In this document: piece after piece, positions 34,661 through 49,600 of the stretch
Position numbering within the stretch: position 1 is the first letter of the stretch
Layout: every line of letters begins with the position of its first letter
Source of the DNA: Eucommia ulmoides
Lineage: Eukaryota > Streptophyta > Magnoliopsida > Garryales > Eucommiaceae
NCBI GenBank assembly: GCA_016647705.1
Contig: CM028333.1
Span: forward strand, 28,060,743 to 28,124,742
Reading direction: 5' to 3'
Length of the DNA stretch: 64,000 nt
Translations under genes and position numbers: made by a program
Notes under the pieces: model-generated
The model's input: only the letters and a program-made list of their open reading frames with translations
What the model was told of the DNA's origin: nothing
Database searches by the model: none

Positions 34661-37600
34661 TCAGTAAACCCTTTCCCTTTTGGACTGTGTCGTAAACCCT
34701 TTCTCTTTTGGACCCTGTCGATTTTCAGGTTCAATTCTTTTTTGAGAGGCAAGGTAAGTTAAAGCAGTTACTACATCAGCCATCATGGGGCGCATGTTTG
34801 GCTGCTCCTGAACACACATTGCCGCAACAGCTAGAGCTTGATATAAGCCTCTCATTGGGTACTGTCCTTGGAGAGCTGGATCGGCCATTTTCGAGAATTT
34901 TCTTCTATCGGTAAACAAAGGTCTTGCCTGTTCAGTTTTTTCAATCATAGTCATAAGAACTCATCATAACAGTAGATAATGAAAAGAAAACAAACAGGTT
35001 AGTTTTTTTTTCCTTTTTTTCGTTCTTAGAAAGCTGGGAATAAAAATAGAAATATGGGGAAAAAAAACTGTTTTTGATCTGTTCATAGATGTTTAGAACA
35101 AATTTCTTGGAACAAATATCTTGCCTGTTTTCTGAATCTCTGTTGAAAGAACTCATAAACAAAGGCCCTTTTGTTCACAATATTTGTTCCCAACTCTGCA
35201 TGTGCATGTTTTACTATTTTGTGTTTTATTATTTACCAAGGTTTTAAATTGCAATATCGGGTTACATAACGATAACAGTCACGGTGTAACGGTATCAGGA
35301 ATATCTGTCTATCCATAACATAAATCGGCCGTAGGCCCGTAACGATCATGAATTTTTTAAAATCACCAGAATATCCTCAAGAACTCAATAATAGTAATTG
35401 TTTTACTCATTTAACCCTTAGTAAACACATTTTAATAGATATTATGACATTTAATTACATATATACAACACAATAAAGAAATGAAAAAAGACGAAAAAAC
35501 CGTCATATTAAACAATCTTAAAAGAATAAGATGATGCAAACAACATTTAATAAAAATATATTACACAAACATAATAAAACAGTAAATTGTACTTGGATTT
35601 AGCTTGCGAGGCTTGAAGTTGGGAAAAAATTGCGAGGTTTCAGGGTAAATTCAGCTGCTGATTATATGAATAATTCAGCCGAACCAAGGGTCCAAGGATG
35701 AATTTAAGCTGGATGAAGGGGCCTGCACTAAGCGGAGGGCTGAACAAGTTACAAGGCTGAATTACAGGCTTCTTTACGGCTGCTGATGAGAGGGGAGGGG
35801 CCTGCACTAAGGCAGTAAGGGCTGAACTGCTGAAGAAATGCTGAACTCTGAAGAAAGGCTGAATTTCCAGCCATCACATGGCCTGCACAAGGCTGAAATT
35901 ACAGCCTGCTGATGAGAGGGTGGCCAAGGGGCATGCACAAGGCTGAATATGGCCTGCATCTGACGGGAGAGGGCCTACTGAAGGCAGAGTAACGGCCGTT
36001 ACGCCTCATTGTAATGGGGACCCGTAACGGGCTGATTCGGTGAATCGACCCAAGAACAAAATATTGGCCCGTAACCGTAACAGCGGGCTGATTTTTCATT
36101 ACGTATCAGCCATTACGGTATGTAACGGCCGATACTTAGAACCTTGCTCTTTACATGACTGGTTCCAAGCCCAGGTAAAGGAGGGGTGCTGCGTTAGGTA
36201 ACTGACAACAAATATAAAACTTTGACAAAGCTTTTATGACATGACTCCTATTAGATTACACTTTGGAGCTGTTAAAGGGAATTTCCGTAATGTTTTTATT
36301 TTTATTTTATTATAACTAGAGGGAGAAGCTAACATATTTGTCAAGTCGTCTTATTCTTCTTCCGTCCTTTTTTTAACTTTAACATGGTATCAAGTGCGTG
36401 ACATTAATTTCATAAGATCTGTTCTTTCATTTTTTATTTTATTTTATTTTTTCCCCCCTTCCTTTTTTTTCCTGTTTGTTGGCAAGGCCTGAAACTTTTG
36501 TTCCCGACCAACCCTTACCACCGCCATCTATGGTCAAATCCGACGCTGCTACTGCCGTCACCATCCAAATCCGATGTCGCCACTAGGTTTTCATTTAAAT
36601 TCGACACCCTTGCCTCCGTCGTTATACAGATTCAATGCTGCACCATCGCCGTTCAAATCCGATGTCATCACAATTGTCACTGTCCATATCCAACACCTCA
36701 ACAGCCCAAGTCGTTACAAGTCTGATGTCGCTCTGATCTACAATCACCTTTTAGACATGACTTCGGCCATACTTTTAGTGCCCCTGTATTGCGGTGGTTG
36801 TGCCCTAGACACTTGGTAACTGGTAAGCTTTAAAAAAATTCTTTCTTTCATCGTCTTAAATTTCAGTTCCCATTTGATTGTCTTGTTCAATTGTCACATG
36901 TTTTATTGTGGTTAGTGTATTGCTGATTACAATTTCGTGGTTTGTCTGTTGTTCTTTGTTAGATTCTTAGTTCAGTTATATCTTCGACGGGTACTTGAAT
37001 GGGAGTAATTATCTCCAGTGGTCCAAGACCGTCAATGTGGCCCTCACCTGACAAGGAAAACATAATCATCTCACTAAATCTGTCCTAGCACAAGATGAGA
37101 AGTATGAGGAGTGGATTCAAAATTATGCCCAGATTGTATCCTTGTTTTTGAATATGATGGAGTCTCGATTGTTGATATGTGTATTCATTCAGATAAGCAT
37201 AAAGCAATCTAGGAGTATCTTCATGTGTTATTTTCCAAAAATCTTACCTAAATGTAAGCTTTATCGGTCAAGTATTTTCAACTTCATCAAGCCATGCAAT
37301 TTGCAATGGATTATTTTGCTACGTTCAATAGGTTTCATGCGGAATTAAATATGATTCCCCCAATGACTATTGATGTGAAAGAAATGAAGACGCAACATAA
37401 GCATATGACAGTCATGAAATTTTAGCAAGATTACACCTAGAATTTAGGCTAGTCCGATTTCAAATCCTTGCTAGTGCTAGTTTTCCCACCATTACTAAAA
37501 CCTATTCACGAGTCTTGCGTAACACCACTAGAAAAAGTGTGTCAACCTCTAGTTTATCTTCATTGTCAGAGCATTCAAACCTGGTAACACAGACCGCTCA

Positions 37601-40600
37601 AGGAATCGTGATCAGTCTAATGGTGGTCGCAATGGTCACTCCCGAGGTGGCCGTATTGGTGACTCTCGGGATGGCTAAGGTGGTTGTGGCTGCGGCCAAC
37701 ATCGTAAGTGTTTCTTCTGTGCAAGAAAAATAGAGACTTGTTAGAACTTAGTTGGTCGTTTATGCTCATGCTGTGACCTCTAATCAAGCTGATGTTGTTC
37801 CACCATCTGATTCTTCAACTGTCAGAGGGATTTTTGTTGACGAATATGCTCAGTTACTTCATTTAAGATATCCCAACAAATCACCACCCCCATTGCTTCT
37901 CTAGTTCAACGAGATACCTCTATTGCGTGTCTTTCCCTTCGTCCTTCCCCTTCTACACCATGGGTCATAAACTTTGCTACCTGTCAGGTATGTCTTCCTT
38001 GTTTATACACATTCATTCATCTCCCTCGTTTTCTTCTATTCCTCTTGTTGATGGTTCATGGTTCCTATTTGTGGCATGGGCAATGTGGAACCACATTCCT
38101 TCTTCTCTTTATCCTCTTTTTCAATACTCTTTATTTTTCTTTTTAATTTGATGTCAGTCGAAAAGTTTACTAAACATTTTAATTGCTCAACGAATCCAAT
38201 AATTGCTAACTTTGGATGTGAAGAAATTCAACCTCTGTTGCGACCAGTTTAAGAATCTCAACCTTCCATTGTTTGATTTGAAAAACAGATTCATTCTGAT
38301 TTGAAGAATTTTGATCTTTGCAGAGAATAATCAAACAATGGACTTGAAGAAATTTGACATCCCGAAATCCTTGTTTTTCCTTAATTTTTCGAAGTCTATA
38401 AATTAGATTTTCAGGGTAGAACGTTCGTTGCTTTGCTTTGTTTACGTATTACATTTTACTCTTCAGTTGTCAAATGTATACGTGTTGTTTATACTTCAAA
38501 CCATTATATTTCAATTTTTCAGCAATTTTTAATAACGTCAATTCACATGTCTAATACCTTATCCTGTGCATGTATTATTCAAAAGTTATTCCCTGTTTTT
38601 TTTATCTTTAGAATTATTTTCTTTATATATATTTTGTTGCACTATGTCTCACCCCGGACAAGTCAAAATGTTTCGCTCCAAGCCAACATTAATTGAGTCC
38701 TTTCAGTTTCAGTTTAGTTCATTCAGATGAGGTCATTCTCGTGTCTCTTTTATATTGGATTTTTCTTATTTTGTCAAATATAAGGATGATTTTTCAAGGA
38801 TTACATGGTTTTATTTAATGAAAGATGGTTCTTAATTATTTTCCATTTTTCATGACTTTTGTGCTAAAATCAAAACTCAATTTAATGGGGCAGTGCTTAT
38901 ACTTTAGAGTGAATGCTCAAGGTATATTTTTGTCTTTGACTTTATGTCACAATTGATTATCCTCCATCAATCATCTAGTCCTCACACACCGTAGCAAACT
39001 AGAGTATATGAGTGTAAGAATCGACATCTTCTGAAAATGGTTCGCACTCTACTTTTTGAGATGATTGTTCCCAAGCGTTTTTGGGGTGATGTGATTCTTA
39101 CAAAACTTGCTTCTTGATCAATAGGATGTTGCCTTCTACTCTGAATGGCATGGTTCCACATTCCTTTCCTTTTCCCCACTCCCCCTTGTTTGGAAAATCT
39201 TTGGATACGTTTGTTTTGTTCATCAGTTGACTCCTAGTAAGGTTAAATTAGATCCGCGTGCCTTAAAATGTCTTCCTCGGCTATTCTCGCACACAAAAAG
39301 AGTCATCGGTGTTATAGCTCATTTTTACGCCACTCATTTGTGTGCGCGAATATTAACTATTTTTAGTCCACCACTTACTTCTCTGAGTCTCACTCTCAAG
39401 TTGATTTGGATGTCACACTTCTTTTACTAAGTCTTCCTACCCCTACTATATCGTCCTTTGCCCCGGATTCCGTCCCCCGAAGTCGTTCACCACCTCCATT
39501 GACGGTCTACTCTCGTCGCCAGAAGGTCACTTATACCGTTGCGTCCATCATCTCTGTCCTCAGATTCTTCTTCGATTGATCCATCTTATCTCTGATTTGG
39601 ACATGCTCATTATCGTCCGAAAGGGCAAGCGCTCATATACTGACCATCCTATCTCTAATTTTGTCTCATGTGTGCATCTATCCTTTTATGACTATTCTTT
39701 TGTTGCTTCTTTATACTCTGTATCTCTCCTTAACTCTGTTTCAAAGGCCTTCTCTCACCTTGGTTGGAAAACTACAATAGAGGAGAAAATACTAGCCTTA
39801 CATCAAAATGACACCTGTGATCTCGTTTTGCTTTCACCTAGCAAAATGTTAGTTGGATGTAAATGGGTATATATAACAAAGTTCATCCGAATGGCACCAT
39901 TGATCGATTCAAGGCTCGCTTAGTTGCTAAGGGTTATACTAAGGTATAAGGTCTTGATTACTTTGAAACTTTTTCTCTCGTTGCAAAGTTTGCATCTACT
40001 CGTTTATTCATCTCTCTTGATGCCACTTTTCGATGACCACTACATCATCTCGACATCAAGAATGCCTTCTTAAAATGAAAATCTAATTGAGAAGTATACA
40101 TGGAACAACCTCATCGGTTTGTTGCTAAGGGGTAGTCTGGTTTGGTAAATGGCCCTTGAAGAAATCGATTTATGCTCTTAAGCAATCTCCTCAAGCATTA
40201 TCTGGGATATTCAGTGACATGGCCACCGAGTTTGGTCTTTCGCGCAGTGGAGTTGATCACTCAGTGTTCTACAGACATAGTACAATTGGGAGGATATTAT
40301 TGATAATTATATAGATAATTTCGTTGTTACAAGAGATGACCACAATGTTATTCAAGAACTCAAACAGTTCTTGCATAACAAATTTCAAACAAGAAACTAT
40401 TGGTAGAATAGGGAAAACCATTGGCAAATTCAAGACAATAGAGAGAGATAGTTGGGAAGTTGAACTACTTGACTGTTACTAGACATAATATCTCCTTTGC
40501 AGTTAGTGTTACCAATCGATTCGTGGATCATCCCACGACTTGTCACTGGGATGCGGTGGTTCGTATTCTCAGACATCTAAAAGGTGCTCCTGGTTATGGT

Positions 40601-43600
40601 CTACTATATCAGAATTTTGGTTACACTCGCAAATAAAGGGATATACAGATACAGACTAGGTCGGACCACCCTCAAATAATAAGTCTACGGGCTATTTCGT
40701 GTTCATTGGAAGTAATCTTCTCACTTGGAAAATTAAAAAGCAGATTGTCGTGGCACAATCAAGTGCAAAGTTTGAATACAAGACCATGGTCCATACAACT
40801 TGTGAGCTAACTTGGTGGAAAAATTTTGTTAGAAGAACTAGTGTTTGATCATTCTTCACCGATGGTACTTCACATTACATCCAATCCAGAAATTGAAGTC
40901 GATTACCAATTCATATAACAGAAACTGTTATAGAAATTGATTGAGACTAGACATGTGAATTCTATTAATCAATTAGCAAATATGTTTATTAAACTATTAG
41001 GGAGATCAAGGATAAAGTACATTTGTAACAAACCATGAGAGTACAATATATATGCTCCAGCTTGCGAGAGAATGGTATGTCATTAATTTATATTTAGTGT
41101 TTCTATATTGTTTCCTTATTTTTATTATAAATAGAGGGAGAGGCTGACACAATTGTCAAGTCATCTCATTCTTCTTTTGCATTTTCTTAACTTTAACAGT
41201 AGTATCCTCTACTAGTAACGCACTACATTACCACATCTTAAATGTAGTAGGGCGTTGGCTAGAAGAGAGACGTGTAATCGCCTGGATATATACATTACCA
41301 CCACTTGGATATAGTGAGAAATAGGCATGGGCAGGTTAGGGCGTCTCTAGGAAGAGACGCGTTGTGTACTTGCAAGGATACGACGCCAAATATGCAAGCA
41401 TTGTCACATTATTTATTTGTAATAGGTATTGGTATGTACCCGGATTTCGTTCTTTCACTATCCGTTGATAAGGAAGTTGAAAGTACCAGAGATTCGTAGA
41501 AGCATGACAATAGGCTTAGGTGAGCACAAAGTGAGTGAGAGAGAAGTCTAGGGAAATTAAGAGTATGTGATATTAGTTGTAGTATACGGGGAAGTAAAAA
41601 CATAAGAATGTCATGAGTATTATGATAGATAGAGATTTAAAAGATAGTGTGATCGATATTAGAAGAATAGGAGATAGAATGTTGGTTTTGAAGATGGTTA
41701 TAGGAGGGGAGGCAATGAATGTAGGGTGTACACTCCAAAAGTTGGGTTGCACGAAAACGTTAGACAAGAGTTTTGGGAGCAAATAAATGAACTCATTCAT
41801 GACATACCTATCCAAGTGAAAATATTTATTGGAGAATATTTGAATGGGCATGTAGGGAAGGATTGTGGGACATATGAGAGAGTGCATAGTGGTTATGGAG
41901 TTTGGGAAAAGAATGCAGCAGGAGAGGGTTTTAGATTTTGTAATAGCGTGTGATTTAGTGCTTTTGAATACATGTTTTAGGAAAACATATAGGCATCTTA
42001 TCACATTTAAGAGTTGACCTAGGAGTAGCCTAATAGACTTTGTTCTACTCGAATAATAGTTTAGTATGTAAGGATTGCAAAATCATATTTGGAGAGAATA
42101 TTGCCATTCAACATAGATTAATGGCAGGCAGTGTTGTAAAAGACAAGGGCGTTGGACGGGGCGTTTTGGTTTGTCCGGGGCGGGACGTAAGCGCCGGGGC
42201 GTGGGGCATAAGCCCCGCGAGACATGAATTTTTAATATTTAAAAAATATAATATATAATTAAAAAAATATCAAAAAAATAATTAAAAATGATATATTATA
42301 GATAATATTATAATTATTACTTATAATTTATAAATAAATTAAAAAAAAAAAAAAAAAAAAAAATTAGAGCAACCTTACCATTCTAGCTCTCCATTACTTA
42401 TAATATTATATTAAGATGAAATATTAAAAAAACTAAGGGGTCAAATGTAAAATTAAGTCAATTATTAAACATAGATTCATCAAGATGAAATATTTAAAAA
42501 CTAAGGGGTCAAATGTATAATTTAATTAATCATTAAACAAATATCTATACCCAGGAGCTTCTACTTGGGAATTGGGATGTCAACGAGGACGATAATCGGA
42601 GGTGCTATCACCGGAGGAGCTACGACGACAATTGCGATAATCAAAGGAGCTACCACCGGAGTAAGCAGCTCTAGCCGACGACAATCCGCTCTTAAGACGA
42701 AAATCGGAGGAGCTACCCTAGGCGTATGCAGCTCTAGCTGACGATTTCCTGCTCCTCCTCTCAATATTCTTCTTTTCTCTTTGCAAAACCCTAGGCGTAT
42801 GCCCTGGGCTTCATTGGGCGTACGACCTAGGCGTTGCTGGGCGAGGATGGGCGACGCCCACCAGGTTTTGCGACCCCCCCCCCCCCCCCCCCCCGCCCAA
42901 GGGCAATTTCCCTACGCCCCGCCCCTGTTCACGCCCTGCCAACGCCTTTTACAACACTGATGGCAGGAGTTTAAGGTAAATAGGCAACCAAGGATATAAC
43001 GGAGAGATCTAAAGGAAAAAAATAGTTGTTTAAGGATAATATTAGCAAGGAGGATAAATGGAAGGATATGACGAAGTAAACAAAATGTAAATGATATGGA
43101 GAGTCAAATTAGAGATATAGGAAGCACGGACATGGACACGGACACGGAGACACGACAATTTTTCAAAAACCCCAACGCGGACACGGCATGGACATATCAA
43201 TAAAAAATATATAATTATGTATATATATTAGTTTAATTAACGAAATACATATTGTCATTAAGTAAATTGATTTAAAAAAATATTAAGATAATTATAATTA
43301 TATATCAAAATAAAAAAACTAGTGAAAAAAAACCCAGAAAATATCATTTAGTTTTTCTGATTATTAACCTAGACATAAAAGTTATAGTATAACAAGTTAT
43401 AATTTATAAATAAAATAATGCTATAATTTATATTTTAAAAATATTAAAAAAAAAAAAAAAAAACAGATAAAGATTAAAACAACAGAAAAATTCAGATTTA
43501 AAAAAAAAATAATAGAATTAAAAAAAAGAGAAATTCAAAAAGGTATTGGACAATGGGCATTAGCTGTACTCCACTAGTCAAGAAACTACTTCCCTGTCTC

Positions 43601-46600
43601 GATATACTCCCTGCATTAAACAACTTCCCTGCTTTTTGACCGACACTGTCATTCAAGGGAGAAGCATTCGATGCAGCCGTCGCCGTCGTCGTCCACCCTC
43701 GTCATCGTCGCCATCATCGTCCACCCTCGTCATCATCACCGTCATCGTCCACACTCAAGGTCGTCTTCATTGTCATCCATTCTCGAGGTTGTCGCCATCG
43801 TCATCCACACTTTCTCACCGTCAACGACGTGGCATGATCGAAATTTGCGTAGCAATCTCTCTATGCATGCTCGGTGAGTTCTCCATCCCGTTAGATGTGG
43901 TAGATCGGAGAGTATAATCTCGCTGTCCAACTTGTCCGACACGTTTACCTTCGCGTGTCCGACACGGTTACCTTCGCGTGTCCGCGCTTTGTCGAAATTA
44001 ATAAAAATAAATGAAAATCTCAGACACGTTCCGACAAGCGTCAGACACCGACACTCAGCCTCCCGCGGAGTGTCCGTGCTTCCTAGATAGGAAGAGACAT
44101 GCTAGGAGTACGTAGAGGAAGGGGGACCAAAATATAGAAAAAGTTGGTGGTCGAATGAGAGGTTCAAAAAGTTGTTTCTGATAAGAAAATATCTTATAAG
44201 GAATGGCAAAATAGTGGGAGGTTAGAGAAGTACAATTGGGCAAAAAAATAAGGAAAAAATTATTAAAGAATCTTCGTTTAGGGCTTACGATAATGTGTAT
44301 AAGAAATTAGAAAAAAAAAGATAAAGAGAGGGGTATATACTAGATTGTTAAGAGACATCTAAGGAAGACTAGATATCGAGAAAGTGTTAAATGCATCAAA
44401 GATGTGAACCAAAAGGCTTTAGTAAAAGAAGAGATTATAGAACGATGGAGGCATTACTTTTATGGTTTATTCAAATAGAGTAGTGTTGGGGAATCAAGTT
44501 TATGACTGTTTGTTTTGCCTCCAGGTAGGAATCATAGGTCCCATAAGAGAAATAGGACTTCGGAAGTTAGAACAACAATAAGGGAGATGAGTAATGGTCC
44601 CAATGGAAAAGTAGTAGGGCCAGATGAAATCCCTACATAGGTTCAGAAGAGTTTGGGAGATCTTGGGATAAATTGGTTGACTAGGCTATTCAGTGACATA
44701 TCAAAAATAAGGAAACATTGGATGATTGAAGGAGAAGTATATTAGTGCCTATTTACAAAAATAAAGAAGATGTCCAAAGTTGTATGAAGGTATAGCTACA
44801 AGAGTTTGAACCATAGGAAATAATACTTGTGCCTTTCCAATTAATTAGTCTTGAATCAAAAATCATCTTTAAGTCCTTAGATCTTTGTTTTAATAATGAG
44901 TAAACTCATGAAACATATTCAAGATGGAGTATCATGGAATATGTTGTTTGTAGATGACATAGTACTACTTAATAAAACTAGAAAAGGTCTTAACATTCTA
45001 GAAAAGGTCATTGAAGGGAAGTCTTAGTCTAGGGGCTTAAAGATCAATAGAACTAAGACGGAAATACATGCATTACAATTTTGACAATACTCAGAGAGAT
45101 GATGGTAGGTAAAGAATAGAGATCTACATAGGTAAAGATTAGTTTTTTTACTTCATGGGAATGGAGAAATCGAGGACACAACACATAGAGTCAAGGTAGA
45201 ATGGTTAAAGTGGTGAAGTACAGTTGTGGTAATTGTGATCATAGGATACCACTGAAATTCAAAAGAAAGTTTCACAAGACTACAATAAAACTGAATTTTT
45301 TATGATTTAGAATGTTGGCCGGTAAACAAGAATTATATTCAGAAAGTAGGTGTGGCCAAGATAAAGATGTTCAGGTGGATGAGTGGTAAGACATTAATGG
45401 ATAAAGTTCGAAATGGGGTTATTAGTGAGAGGTTAGGAATAGCACCAATTGAAGATAAGATGAGAGAAAATTGTTCACAATGGTTTGGACATGTGCATAG
45501 AAGATCTAAGGACGCACTACTACGAACATGTGATTTAATTTAAGTGGAATGTCCTCCAAGGGTGAGAGGTAAACCTAAGAAAACGAGACAATTAGGAACG
45601 ATCTAATTGTTTTGAAATTAATTGAAAGCATGACCCTTGAACAATCTGTATGGCACGAAAAGGATTCATGTAGCTGACCCTACTTAGGTGGAGCAAAGGC
45701 TTTGTTGTTATTGTTATTGTTGTATTCACTTATTTTTGTTCCCCAAAAACTGGTAATCAAAATGGAAATTGGGAAACCAAAAAAACTGTTATGCTTTGTT
45801 ACCAGATTTTTAGAACAAATTATTGGGAAAAGCATACTTGTTCCTAGAATTTTGACTTTGTTCCAAGTTCACAAGAAACATAATCAAAAATGTCGGAACA
45901 AAACACAAAAAACGCCACCTTAGGTGGTGTTTGTTAGTGTTTCTTGTTCTGTTTTTTATTTCTTGAATTTGTTCCCAGTTGGGAACAGAAATTGGGGAAA
46001 TAACAGTTTCTTTTTGTACCCATATTTTTATAACAATTTTCTGGGAACAGTTGAAATTTGTTCCCACATTTCGATTTTTATTACAATTTTTTTGGAACAG
46101 AAACAGAAATTTGAGAACAGAAACACTAACAAATGCTACGTTAACTAACCAGGCAGTGGATCTGTCCCTAGAAAACTGGGAATAAAAACAGAAATATGGG
46201 GGGACAAAAGAACTGTTTTTGCCCTATTCCTAGATTTTCACAACAATTTTTTTGGAATAGAACATAATTATTCCCAGATTTTTGTTTCTCCTCAAAGTTC
46301 ATGAAAACGAAACATAAATCTGGGAACAAAAACACAAAACAAACACCGTGCTCGTGTTTACATTCCTAAATTTCTGTTTCTATTCCCAGAAAAAAGAAAC
46401 AAAAATCTGAAAGAAAAAAAAAAAAAAAAAAAACTGCTTCCCAGAAACTCTTTTTTAAAATGATTTTGTTCTTACCCAAGCAACAAGATTCTGTTCTCCT
46501 CCAGTTTTGGAGTTCTCAATAGCTTTCCTCCCAGTAATGATCTCGAGAAGAACCACCCCAAAGCTATAGACATCAGATTTGAGCGTCAATTGACCAGTCA

Positions 46601-49600
46601 TTGCATATTCCGGCGCGCAATATCCGTATGTACCCATAACCCTCGTGGATACATGCGTATTATCTCCGACCGGACCGAGCTTAGCCAACCCGAAATCCGA
46701 CAGCTTGGGATGATAAACCTCGTCAAGCAAAATGTTAGAGCATTTTAGATCACGGAATATTACAGGAGGGGTTGCTTTGTCGTGTAAATACTCCAATCCT
46801 TTTGCAGCTCCAGCTGCAATTTTCATTCTTGTGTTCCAATCGAGACGTTTCTTACCAGGTGTTGGATCTGCAGCTCCATTATCAGTTTAAAATTGCTCAA
46901 TGGAATCGAGGACCCCGATTTCTGTTTTTGTTCCCAATTCCAGGGACAAACAAAATTATGGGAACTGAAAAAAATTACTTCTTTTCGGTCTTAGTTTTTT
47001 TAAATAAATTGCAGTGAATGAAAAATAATAATTCTCGGGTTTATGTTCTGGTCCTAAGTTTTCTGAGAGCAGAAACAGAATTCTGGGATAGAAATACTTA
47101 GCCTAAGGTCACGTGCTTTACTGTTTCTTATCCCAAAATTTTGTTTATGTTCCAAGATTTTTAGAAAAATAAATCTCTTTACGTTTTGCTCCCATATTTT
47201 TAGAATAATTTGGTGAGAACAGAACAAAAACGTTCCCACATTATTACAAAGAAAAATCAATTTCTGCTCAGATTTTGAGAACATAGTAAAATTATTCCCA
47301 CATTTTTTAGAAAAGGAAATCTCTCTCCCATTTTTCAAAAAAAAAAAAAAGACGCTTTTTATATTCTGCCCAGAATTTTAGAACAAAATTATGAGAAGAG
47401 AATAAAATTATTTGCAGAATTTCTTTTTTTTAAAAAAGAAAAAAGATATAGAAATCTATTCGTCTCCCAAATTTTTAGAAAAAGAGATATGTTTATGTTC
47501 TGCTCCTAGATTTTTTAACAAATTTATCAGAATAGAACAAAAAAGTTACCAGATTTTCAGAAAAATAAATTTGTTTACATTATGCTCCATAGTCCATAGT
47601 TTTTAGAATAAATTTTCGAGAACAGAACATACTTGTTCTAGATTTTTAGAAAAATGAAATATGTATGTTTTCCACTCCCAGATTTTTTAGAACATTTGTT
47701 GCTTCCAAGTTCTAGTCAAAGAAAAATTGTTTACACTTTCTCCCATATTCTTAAACAAAACTTATAATAACAGAATAAAGTTGTTCCCAAATTTTTGTTT
47801 TAGTCCCATTGTTTTCAGAAAACAGAAACAAAAATCTACAGAATAGAAACACTAAAATGAACGCCGCCTTTAAAAAAAATTAAAAAAAATAAAAAAAAAC
47901 AAAAAAAAAAACCAGAAATTACCGTGAAGATGGTCCTCTAAAGATCCAAGGGGCATGTACTCGTAGACAAGAAGTCTTTGATCCCCATCAGCACAATAAC
48001 CAATCAGATTGACGAGGTTGGGGTGGTGTAATAAACTTAACATTAGCACTTCCACCAGAAATTCTCTGTTCCCTTGTAACCCATTTCGATCCAGTTGCTT
48101 GATGGCAACCATCTACCATAAAACAAAATTCCAAAAAGGTGTTAAAATTCTACTAACTTCTACTAATATTTTTAGGATATTACACGAGAAGACCATTATG
48201 AAAATAACCCCATTTTCTGTTCTCAAGTTTCTATTTCTATCCCGAGAAATTTGTTTTGAAAATCTGGGAACAGGCTAGAAACAGAGTATTTTTTTGGATA
48301 TTAGACAAGAAGATCGTTCTGAAAGACTATTCAGACCTGTTGAATTGAAACTATATTAGTCGAGTCAGGAAGGGTAGGGGCAGAAATAGCCATTTGAACA
48401 TGAATCCAACGTTTGTTTAGTGTTTTTGTTCTCAGATTTTTATGTTTTCCAGGTTTTTTGGATACGGAAACAAAAACACTAGTCCACGTTTGCCAAGTGT
48501 TTTCGTTCATGAATTCTGTTACTATTCCCAGAAAATTGAGAACAGAAACCGGAATATGTGAGTAAAAAATGTTCTTGTTCTGCTCTCAGATTTTAAAAAC
48601 AAATTTTCGGCCAAAATAACAAAATCGTTCATAGATTTTCATTTCTGTTCCAAGTTTTCTATGAACAAAAACAAAAATCTAAGAGCATAGGCACTAAAGG
48701 TGGTGTTTGGTTAGTGTTTCTGCATTTTTGTTTCTGCTTCTAATAAATTGGTATAGAAATTTTGTTTCTGTTCTAGAGTATTCTGGGAATAGAAACATGT
48801 TTGGTAATGACTATTGTCTTAAAATTATTTCATTTAATTTATGAGAATAGAAATAAGAAACATGTTTAGTTGCAATATTTATTTATTTTTCTTTAAATGT
48901 ACGGTGTCGGCGGGATGGTGATGGTGGCTAGCGAATAGTGGTGGCCGGTAAGGGGGTGGTGGGTATAGTTTTATACGCGTGAATAAAAATCAACATTTTT
49001 TTCTCAAATTCTTAAGGAGTTCAGGATTTACTCCCAAAATTTTGGGAACAGAAACATGTTTACTAGATGCGTTTTTGTACATTAATCTCAAAATTTTGGA
49101 AGCGAGAATAGAAATCAAGGAATAGAAACAGTGACCAAACGGGGCCATGTGGTGTTTGGTTAGTGTTTCTACTTCCAATAAACTGGGATGAAAATTTGTT
49201 AGGATCCCACATCGACTAAGTATGGGATTGGTTGGTAGGTTATAAACCCCTAGGCACCCTCCCCTTGTAAGCCGGTTTTCAAGGGTGAGTTCTACCTAGT
49301 GGGTTTGTAACCATTGGTTCGTACCAAGTATGGGCTTGGTTCGTATCAATTGGTATCAGAGCATTGTCCTGGGCCCCACGCCAACGTGCCACGTGGCAGG
49401 CTGACCAGTGCGCTGGGGTAAAGAGGCCGACGTGGACGTCGGCTGTGGAAGCGTGGGGAAATGTTAGGATCCCACATCGACTAAGTATGGGATTGGTTGG
49501 TGGGTTATAAACCCCTAGGCACCCTTCCCTTGTAAGCTGGTTTTCAAGGGTGAGTTCTACCTAGTGAATTTGTAACCATTGGTTCGTACCAAGTATGGGC

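Larger units (their letters stand above)
41600..45725 (+). pseudogene. L1-type LINE remnant (endonuclease and reverse transcriptase)
   Basis: Plant L1-like ORF2. Endonuclease part (41610-42128): [28 protein letters not shown], a GDFNGH-like '[11 protein letters not shown]' and a later 'HLITFKS'. The gene is then cut by a hAT element (42129-42959) and a second DNA element (43120-44083). Reverse transcriptase part (44500-45650): [23 protein letters not shown] (catalytic FxDD, here FVDD), [10 protein letters not shown], then [34 protein letters not shown] and VRGKPKK. The 3' end has a TTGTTATTG-type tail at about 45703-45725. Many stops; no start region is seen. Confidence 0.82.

Noticed and set aside
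41305..41499. Possible short gene between copia E and the LINE
   Set aside because: No family resemblance; it probably belongs to the unplaced 5' part of the LINE or to other repeat DNA.
43636..43917. Serine/proline/arginine-rich open frames on both strands
   Set aside because: They come from TCGTCATCGTC trinucleotide repeats inside a DNA transposon.
48990..49178. Minus-strand 62-codon frame between kinase exons
   Set aside because: Antisense of a MITE; no protein similarity and no splice logic.
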